Assembly: GCA_037178675.1 (NCBI GenBank)
Contig: JAYMGJ010000021.1
Span: 33,320 to 97,319, forward strand
Direction of reading: 5' to 3'
DNA: 64,000 nt
Source of the DNA: Scleroderma bovista
Lineage: Eukaryota; Basidiomycota; Agaricomycetes; Boletales; Sclerodermataceae
Shown here: in pieces, positions 57,426 through 64,000 of the stretch
Numbering within the stretch: position 1 is the first letter of the stretch
Layout of the letters: each line of letters opens with the position of its first letter
Made by a program: the position numbers and the translations under genes
The notes under the pieces: model-generated
What the model was told of the DNA's origin: nothing
Seen by the model: only the letters and a program-made list of their open reading frames with translations
Database searches by the model: none

Positions 57426-57577
57426 ACGTGCTGCTGGTGGGACTCCATATCCTCGGAGTAGATGAGAATGTTGTTGAGGTATACGACGACGCAGACATCC
57501 AGCATGTTAGCGAAAATAGTGTTGACAAAGCGCTGGAAGGCTGCAGGGGCATTAGTGAGGCCGAAGGGCATTACTAA
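57426..57577 (-). pseudogene. Gypsy-B RT middle piece with YLNN instead of YLDD
   Basis: This 150-bp piece between two LTR insertions encodes [20 protein letters not shown] and then [14 protein letters not shown]. The catalytic motif should be YLDD. Both Asp codons are AAC here (minus strand of 57471-57476). About six residues that normally precede this block (YGSFEW type) are missing at the LTR junction. Confidence 0.88.
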
Positions 57578-57970
57578 TGTTACAGACCAACTTTTTATCT
57601 TATCTAATCTGCGATTAGATAGTGTTTATCTTATCTTAGTGTACAGCCTCTATCTTATCTACCTAGTCTAGACCTGTACCTCGTGCTGTACACGCTGCCA
57701 CCCTTGACATCATTACGCATAGCCTTAGCTCCACAGTGATGTCATTACATAGCCTTCTGCCTGCATGTAGCCTCATGGACAGCCTCATGTAGCCCTCGTG
57801 TATAGTAGTATATATACAGTGCAATCCAGCACCCAGAGGCTCCCCATTCGAGCTCATCTTGGGTCTTTGCTCTAGATACTCGTGTCCTATCCTCTTAGAG
57901 TCTTAGCATGTGGTCGGGTCCTTGGTGTTTTGCCTAGGGTCGTCTCAACTAACCACTCGTAAGACCCTTA
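57578..57970 (+). mobile_element. LTR of the TGTTACA family inserted in Gypsy-B RT
   Basis: A 393-bp piece starting TGTTACAGACC, with aactttttatcttatc, a TATA box (tatatatacag near 57809) and ctctagatactcgtgtcc. It is related to 9265-9735. Gypsy-B frames end at both edges (HTR at 57971, MPFG at 57571). I see no target duplication, and part of the RT is missing, so insertion was followed by a small deletion or the true end is not clear. Confidence 0.65.
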
Positions 57971-59158
57971 GCGTGTATGGAAGGCGGTCTTCCATTCATC
58001 GCCCAGAGCAATCCGGACTAGATGGTATGCGTGCCGGAGGTCGATCTTCGAGTAGATCTTAGCACGGCTAGGGGAGTCTAGTAAGTCAGAGATGAGGGGG
58101 AGTGGATAGTGATCCTTCTTGGTGATTTTGTTTAGACCTCGGAAGTCCATGCAGAGGCGGAGGGAGCCATCCTTCTTTTTTACAAAGAGGACCGGAGCAG
58201 CATGGGAGGAAGCGGTAGGACGGATAAACCCTGTATTCAGATTTTCGTCAATGAAAGTCTGGAGAGCGGAGAGCTCAACCAGAGACAGTGAGTATAATGT
58301 TCCCAAAGGGGGTGAAGTACCTTCTTCAAGGTCGATCTTCAGATCGTAATTGCAATGCGGGGGAAGTTCAGATGCTTTCACTTTACTGAACACATCTGCA
58401 TAATTGTGATACTTTGGACGAAAAATGTCCAGGACCGGAGGGGTGGATGAGGAGGAAGACCAGGCCTTCACTGAGTCGGAGGGGCACAGCTGAAGTTGGT
58501 ATTTCATTGATCCCTCTAATTTGCACGCACACACGAATGCGGCTGCATTTATCAGAGAGATATGTGGAGGGTTGCAGACCGGAGTGTCGACAGATGGCAC
58601 GAGGCTAGAGTCAGATTGGCCAGGAAGGCTGGAGACTGGGTTACTGGGTGGAACCGGAGAGGGAGTCGATGGGGGCGCTGGCAAACTTCCTGCAGGAGTC
58701 CAGAACGTTAAGCTGCTCAATACCCAATCAATCAATGGATTGTAGCGGGTGAGCCAGTTATGTCTGAGAACGATAATGCATTCAGAATCCAACGGGGTGA
58801 GGTAAAAGGTCATGGGGGTGACATCACTGGTAGTGGGGAACTGCACTGTTAAGTCGATAGCTTCTGTGATTACAAAGTTTGAAGAGCCATCAAAATGCCA
58901 GAGTACAATCGGAGTTACAGAGTAGGTCGTAAATTTATTTTTGTGCACGAATTTTATGTCTATGAAACAATGGGTGGACCTGGAGTCCACAAGTGTGCAA
59001 ATTTTAGGTAAGTCCAAAGATAAGAGGGAAACATGGGGCATAAGGGAGTTAGGCTCATAAAGAGCGGACGCATTGAGGCGGGCCTCCTTGGGTGCACTTC
59101 CGGAGTCAACACAGCTCACCGGTTGTGCAGAGGGCCGGGAGCTGCTTACTCTTTTTTT
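57971..59158 (-). pseudogene. Gypsy-B Pol N-terminal part: protease and first half of RT
   Basis: Entered from gag by -1 slippage. It has a protease region where the expected DSG reads LVDSRSTHCFID (Gly to Arg, near 58990), then HNWLTRYNPLIDWVLSS, a Pro/Ser-rich spacer, and [75 protein letters not shown]. It then stops at the LTR. The protease change and the YLNN motif downstream make both enzymes inactive. Confidence 0.88.
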
Positions 59159-59835
59159 GACTCGGAGTTGGCACCCGAGTTTGAGTCCGTTTTACTGGAC
59201 TCAGTAGCATCAGTGGCCGCAGCACGAGCCTTGGCCTTTTTGGTTTTCTTGGGACAGTTGTCCGCAAAGTGACCGGGACCCCTGCAGAACATGCAGAGGT
59301 TATTATCTAGACACCTTTTTCGCTCATCAGCAGTGAGCTTCCCATCCTTACCAAGCTTGTTGGTGAGGTCCGGTCTGGTGGAACCGGAAGAGGACGGGTT
59401 GCTGGTTGTTTTAGACGAGCCAGCAGGGGCAGAGCTAGAGGTGTTGCCGGTTTTGGATTTCTCCTTGCCGGACTTGGGTGAAATGCCTCCGGAGTTGGAG
59501 GACTTAGCTGGGGATGATGTGGACTGACTCTTTGTGGTACGAGCAATCTCGTCTTTGCGCTCCCAGTAGTGCGCATCGATCTCCTGACATAGTGCCTGAA
59601 GTCCATGGAGAGTCAGGGGCTTGCCAACTCGAGCAATCTCGTCTTTCAGACGATCCGGAAGTCTGGAGTAGAACAGGCGGTGGAGCACACCATCTCCGTA
59701 ATCCTGGACCTGGGAGGCTAGGCGGTTGAAGTCCATGATATACCATGTAACGCAGTGTGCGTCCTTCATCTGGAGGTGCTCTAGTTGGTGCTTGGCATCG
59801 GCGATGGTGTCGTGAGGTCCGAACGCAGAAGCTAG
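59146..59835 (-). pseudogene. Gypsy-B Gag, 5' truncated
   Basis: The frame is recognisable from about 59835 (LASAFGPHDTIADAKHQLEH) through YIMDFNRLASQVQDYGDG, LPDRLKDEIARVGKPLT, a Ser/Thr-rich linker and the zinc knuckle CMFCRGPGHFADNC (C-x2-C-x4-H-x4-C), to the stop at 59146. The N-terminal third and the 5' LTR are missing; to the right the sequence becomes unrelated. Together with 46989-59158 this is one minus-strand chromovirus lacking both LTRs. Confidence 0.85.
59152..59158 (-). promoter_or_regulatory. Candidate -1 frameshift site A AAA AAA (Gypsy-B)
   Basis: Seven A's on the minus strand stand one codon before the gag stop (59146-59148), and pol is open in the -1 frame from this point. 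The position and heptamer match Gypsy-C, although the two elements are clearly diverged. Confidence 0.7.
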
Positions 59836-60382
59836 GCATAATTTGTCTCTCGGCAGAATTCGCTTGAAATCTTGGACAATTGTATACCGCTAGCAATGTT
59901 GTCCGAACCGGTTTTCAGCTTGGTTAAAGCTAAAACAATTGACATACGTTCTAGGGATCACACTGGATGACAAACTTGAGTTTGAGGTGTGCACATTAAT
60001 GTGGGTGATTGATAACAGTTTGAATGGGATCACGTTGACACGGCACTTGACACCCTCACAGACAATAAAAATTTAAAATGCCGTTCGAGATGGGTGCTTT
60101 AGCTTGCTCTAACCTCATTATTCAACTTAATTGTTTTCTGGCACACCTCACCAGCACGTGACACAGTTGGGGGTACATGTGGGGGTGCCTAACAATAGGC
60201 TATTGTCGACGTCCATTCCGTTGAGTGGGCAGTCATGACAAGGAGTAGGAAAACCACACTCGATCCTGCGCAGCTGTGCTCCGCCTTTGTATTATTTGTG
60301 GTTTTTTCTCTTATCCCCCTACGAACCCTCTCGCTCCTGCGCCACCCGCCTGCACGCTGCTGGTCATCGGTCAGGTCAAGGG
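59836..60382. other. Junction and upstream spacer, no gene seen
   Basis: AT-rich DNA after the broken 5' edge of Gypsy-B. The stretch 60230-60380 may be a promoter or 5' UTR for the gene at 60383. Neither an LTR nor a coding frame is recognised. Confidence 0.4.
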
Positions 60383-61150
60383 ATGTACAGAAAGGAGATG
60401 GCAGAATCTGTTTCGTCCTCGACACACTTGAAATCGACATACGAGGACAGCCTGACCATCAAAACTTGGATTGAGGCAGTCTACTATGTGGGTCTAGAAA
60501 CTGAATGCATAGCTATATCGTGGTTCATATCTAATTCATTTTTAGGCTGGTGGCCCCGAAACAAAATTCAGCGTCTCGGATGATGAGAACATGATGACAC
60601 TCACCCACCAACCCGTCGGACACCAGAGTATCCCCTCATCTGCGTGTGAACCACACTTCGACATTCATGTCAACCTTGATAGCCGCACATGGGTATCGGA
60701 TCTCCATCTTTCTCCTTACGAAGACAGTGATGAGAGTGGAAGTAGTTCAACGTCTTCCGATGATGACGCACAGTACATCAATATCCTTCTGATAGCCCCT
60801 GGTATCGTCCTCCAGAGTCACCGGGCTCCACACCGGAGTCTTCTCAGGATCCCGACGTTGGAACCTTCCCCGATTCATGCTCACCTGATGTACGGCAAGT
60901 TATTTCTCAGCAAGACCTTCTTCTTGCCTTGTTCCATGCGGAACTCCGTAGGGTTATTCCCCGTGATAACCAATCGGAGTATGTCCTTGACTGGTTGGAA
61001 GAAGTGGACCCTGAGGTAGTGCTGTCGCCAATGGAAGTATACCAAGACCTTTGCTGGGATGCTGCGGTTTCAGATCATTACGCTACTTCCCAAACGATTA
61101 GACCGCTTCCGGACGTTCCAGTCGGATTCGATGACCACGATGCCTTATAG
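60383..61150 (+). CDS. Hypothetical protein, at least two exons
   Basis: Family not recognised. ATG at 60383 (MYRKEMAESVSSSTH) opens exon 1 to 60487; a 58-nt GTGGGT..TTTTAG intron follows, then exon 2 from 60546 (AGGPETKFSVSDDENMMTL). Around 60735-60775 coding potential moves to another frame, which runs PWYRPPESPGSTPESSQDP, VISQQDLLLALFHAEL, EYVLDWLEEVDPEVVLSPME to a stop at 61148. A 38-nt GT..AG segment (about 60737-60774) would join the frames, but it is short for an intron, so a frameshift is the alternative. The product is acidic and Ser/Pro-rich with a helical C-terminal half. It is the first gene to the right of the transposon nest and lies upstream of the GGPPS pair on the same strand. 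No function is proposed. Confidence 0.5.
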
Positions 61151-62047
61151 TGCAGGGTAGGTCAAGTTATTCACGCAGTGCCACTCTAGAGATTGACAAT
61201 GGCTCCCCTACAAGATGTATAAGCTGCGATATTGAAATCCGAACGTGACGATTCGTGGACCCGCATTGTGTCAGATTACTTTTGCTTTGCACCACTTGGA
61301 CCCAGTACTCAGTACTCAGTATTCGATGCCTGTGTTTCAACTTTGCTCGATTGTTATAAATTCAGCTCGATCATTTGTGTTCGTTCGTACTCATTTGTTT
61401 GCTTTCCTCGTGTGCTTTCACCTTGCATGATATCATATAGGTTCACATGCATAGATACAACTTTCATTCATTGCGCAAGTGCTTATTAGTACGAATGGAA
61501 GAATCCCCCCATGCTGAACGCACCCACGGCGTGACGTTCGCGAAAGATAGCATCCCTTGAATTCAGTGCCGACTGTCCGGAGCGTGCCACAACTCCTTAG
61601 AAACACTTCGGGGATTCAATCTGTGTCCAATGAACGACTGAATCAAACTCAAAGTAAGTACTTCAAGAGTCACTAATAGTTGAAACCACACTCAGCGAAA
61701 TTAGCTTGGCGGTTTCACTGGGATCAGGGATAGTGAAACATTATGCCTTGACCAAATACGTGTGACTTCTTGTGTTGGTAACTATACCCTGTGGCATCGC
61801 AGAGAATCTTAGTGTTTGCTCAAGCGGATCCTGTTTCAAGTACCCAAGCTGCCAGGGTCTCTGACATCTCATAACCTGCATGTCCCATCACCAGGTGGAA
61901 TCAAACAATGTCTTATTTTCTTAGGTCACTTGTAGGTATGCCTGGCGTTTCCAGGGTACCAGACTAGTTTCCTTGCCTAGCAAGTTTGTGGGTCCATGGA
62001 TCCGCTGATACGTATAAGTTGCTCACTGACATAACATTCCATTCACG
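61151..62047. other. Intergenic region, no gene seen
   Basis: This 0.9-kb region probably includes the 3' UTR of the previous gene and the promoter of the GGPPS-like gene. ORFs here are short and do not resemble known proteins. No repeat is obvious. Confidence 0.4.
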
Positions 62048-63467
62048 ATGGAGTATTCTAAGTACGACAATCTTCTCAGCTCTCTCTCTAGCCCCACATT
62101 TGCGTGGTCTGCAGGCCCAGAATCTGTGAGCAAACGAACCTCGGTCGTTCTTGTGATTAATGAGCGCCCTAGAAACTACTGGAGCCATTTTCCTACATTA
62201 CCTCGTGCCCGAGTAAGGAAATCCGAAGTCAGCTGATAGCTGCCTTCAATGAATGGTTGCAAGTACCAGTAGATCAACTCGAAATCATTACCAGTGTCGT
62301 TGGCCTACTTCATAACGCAAGTCTTCTGTATGTTTCTCTCCTCTGGTGTGCTTTTTTATGTCTTATGTTGGTTTGGGTTTGCAACATGTCAGCGTTGATG
62401 ATATTGAAGATAACTCAGAGCTCCGGAGAGGACGGCCAGGTATGTTCCATACCCTTTAATATATCCATGTTCATCTCAGCACCAACAGTTGCACACAAAA
62501 TATATGGAGTACCTCAGACAATCAACACAGCAAACTATGTATATTTCCTCGCATACGACGAGCTCTTCAAGATGGATCTGTTTGGGAAGATTGCAAATGG
62601 ACGTCGCGCTGTGAAGCGACGGAGACTAAGCCCTCGCCTCCACTTCATATTGAACGGTTAGTTTCGTTGTGCAACCAAGTCACGACTCACCTAAACGTCG
62701 CTGAAGAAGAACTCCTGATCCTGCACCGCGGTCAAGGGCATGAATTACTCTGGCGGGACAACTTCCAGTGCCCAACAGAAGATGAGTACCTCGCCATGGT
62801 GAAGGATAGTGAGTATTTGTTCCCGATCGTTTCCGCCATTGATCCTGATTACAGCACAGAGACCGGCGGACTCCTACGTATTGCCATCCGACTCATGATG
62901 GAGTGCGCAACCACCAACATGGATGTGTTAGTTCGCCGAATTACACCCCGTATCCTTATTGAACCACATTCCAGAAATTATATCCCGCTGATAAACCTGA
63001 TCGGCATTTACTTCCAGATCCGTGACGACTATATGAATCTTCAGAGTAACTGGTTTGCGCACCCCTCTGAAAACATTATCCTTGTCAAACTGACGCCCAC
63101 TTCAACAGTATGCGAATCAGAAAGGGTTCGCCCAGGACTTGACCGAGGGTAAATTTTCCTTCCCGCTAATCCACGGGATCAGACAGGAACCGGATGACAG
63201 ACGGATCATAAGTATGCCGCATTTTCTGTGACGGCTATATATACTCAATGGCGTAATAGGCATCCTCCAGAAACGGCCAAGACACCGACTTTGAAACATC
63301 ATGTCGTTTCTTATTTTAAGGACTCTACGCATTCGTTTGATTATAAGCTCGGTGTGATGGAATCCTTGGACCGGCAAGCACGCAATGAAATGGCTAGACT
63401 TGGTGGAAACGCGATGTTGGAATCCATCCTGGATAAGCTATGGGTTGGAGGGCGGGAACTTGCCTGA
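62048..63467 (+). pseudogene. Geranylgeranyl diphosphate synthase-like gene with frame lesions
   Basis: GGPPS adds isopentenyl diphosphate to make C20 geranylgeranyl diphosphate for prenylation and diterpenes. Exons: 62048-62125 (MEYSKYDNLLSSLSS), 62173-62327 ([23 protein letters not shown]), 62393-62439 (first Asp-rich motif DDIED, then NSELRRGRP), from 62489 ([20 protein letters not shown]), to 62808 (LLILHRGQGHELLWRDNF), 62860-62926, 62975-63045 (LINLIGIYFQIRDDYMNLQ, second Asp motif), about 63109-63211 (KGFAQDLTEGKFSFPLIHGI) and 63260-63467 (TLKHHVVSYFKDSTHSFDYK). The frame breaks three times: near 62560-62660, at the 63045/63109 junction (phase wrong by one) and near 63275 (QKRP then TPTLK in another frame). 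All family motifs are present, so this is probably a recently decayed copy beside the intact one. Unusual splicing is the alternative. Confidence 0.7.
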
Positions 63468-63711
63468 GACAATGACTCTGCAACATGTGATTTTGTGAGG
63501 TGCTGAATACATGTGTACTTGCAAGCTCGCCATGCCATTTATCCTAATATGCTCTAAGACAATCGTTTAAATATGCTCAAAGGTTTCCAGTTTTAAATTG
63601 AAATCCATAAATTAGGTCTTTTTCAAACCAATTATGTAATAAATAGTTATTTGCTACTACTCGCTCTCTTGCAGCACCCGAACTATCACCCGCCAGTTGT
63701 GCTCGAGACAA
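63468..63711. other. Short spacer between the two GGPPS genes
   Basis: 240 bp, AT-rich, ending in a ctctcttgcagcacccg segment before the next ATG. The spacing is tight for two tandem genes and fits a local duplication. Confidence 0.5.
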
Positions 63712-64000
63712 ATGCCCATTTCTACGTTTGAAAACCTCCTCTCGTCTATAAAGCAGTCCCCAGATGGGTGGTCTCCAGATCGTGAAAAGGTAGACGAAAT
63801 ATCAACTATCAGTTAAATTGCAGTCCCGCAGGGTCACCTTCATATGAACAGGTTCTGCTGGACCCTTTCACTTATGTTGCTTCAAATCCAGGGAAAGATA
63901 TCCGCGGAACGCTGATTGTCGCATTCGATCTGTGGCTAAACGTTCCCAAGACAAAGCTGAATGTGATCGCTCAGGTGGTAGACACGGTGCACAACGCGTC
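63712..64000 (+). CDS. Geranylgeranyl diphosphate synthase, 5' part (runs off the window)
   Basis: ATG at 63712 gives MPISTFENLLSSIKQSPDGW; exon 1 ends at 63789, and after a 62-nt intron (63790-63851, GTAGAC..ACAG) exon 2 continues VLLDPFTYVASNPGKDIRGT, LIVAFDLWLNVPKTKL, VIAQVVDTVHNAS to the edge. This is the N-terminal region of fungal GGPPS (LL-x-P-F-x-Y, NPGK-x-IR, LHNAS before the first Asp-rich motif). The catalytic DDxxD lies just outside the window, so activity cannot be judged. It is a tandem paralogue of the preceding gene in the same orientation; the aligned parts are clearly diverged, so the duplication is not very recent. Such pairs may mean one housekeeping enzyme and one tied to a diterpenoid or meroterpenoid pathway, but no terpene cyclase is visible here. 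Confidence 0.85.

Overview
This window looks like an Agaricomycete (mushroom-forming basidiomycete) genome. The evidence is many 45-65 nt introns, a Plavaka transposase with a DUF6532 companion gene, Copia and chromovirus Gypsy elements, and a tandem pair of fungal geranylgeranyl diphosphate synthase (GGPPS) genes at the right edge. No species can be named from the sequence. I see no tRNA, rRNA or CRISPR array.

Layout. (1) 1-8650: an unusual locus with three intron-bearing genes of unknown function. The 3' part of gene 1 (+) converges on gene 2 (-), and gene 2 diverges from gene 3 (+), which encodes a Zn2Cys6-like cluster and is cut by a solo LTR. The whole stretch is peppered with the motif CCGCGG(T), which ends in a minisatellite at 8140-8640. 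(2) 8930-15338: LTR fragments and a truncated Gypsy element (Gypsy-C, minus), whose LTR carries a nested solo LTR of a second family (LTR-A). (3) 15339-46823: one host-like gene, again Zn2Cys6-like, stretched over 31 kb by two insertions. The first is a Copia element (15574-33198) that itself contains a complete Gypsy element with 2-kb LTR-A repeats (Gypsy-A, 18142-29841). The second is a 12.7-kb terminal-inverted-repeat (TIR) element (33770-46460) that holds a 7.8-kb near-perfect palindrome, two satellite families, a fragment of the ubiquitin-fusion ribosomal protein gene eS31/RPS27a, a tandem exon array and another solo LTR-A. (4) 46989-59835: a third Gypsy element (Gypsy-B, minus, chromodomain) cut by two LTRs, one of which (LTR-A, 49354-57421) contains a Plavaka DNA transposon. 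(5) 59836-64000: single-copy-looking DNA with one unknown gene, a decayed GGPPS copy and the 5' end of a second, intact-looking GGPPS.

The genes do not form one pathway. The window is mainly a record of transposons inserted into one another, with target-site duplications (TSDs) that allow the order to be read. Decay is strongly skewed. All eleven internal stops I found in element pol, gag or transposase frames are UGA, and most sit where an Arg CGA codon is expected. Catalytic Asp codons of two reverse transcriptases have become Asn by CG-to-CA changes. Copies of TSDs differ by similar transitions. This is what CpG methylation and deamination would leave. The most distinctive unexplained structures are the CCGCGGT-rich locus with its phase-1 exon arrays, and the palindromic gene-capturing TIR element.
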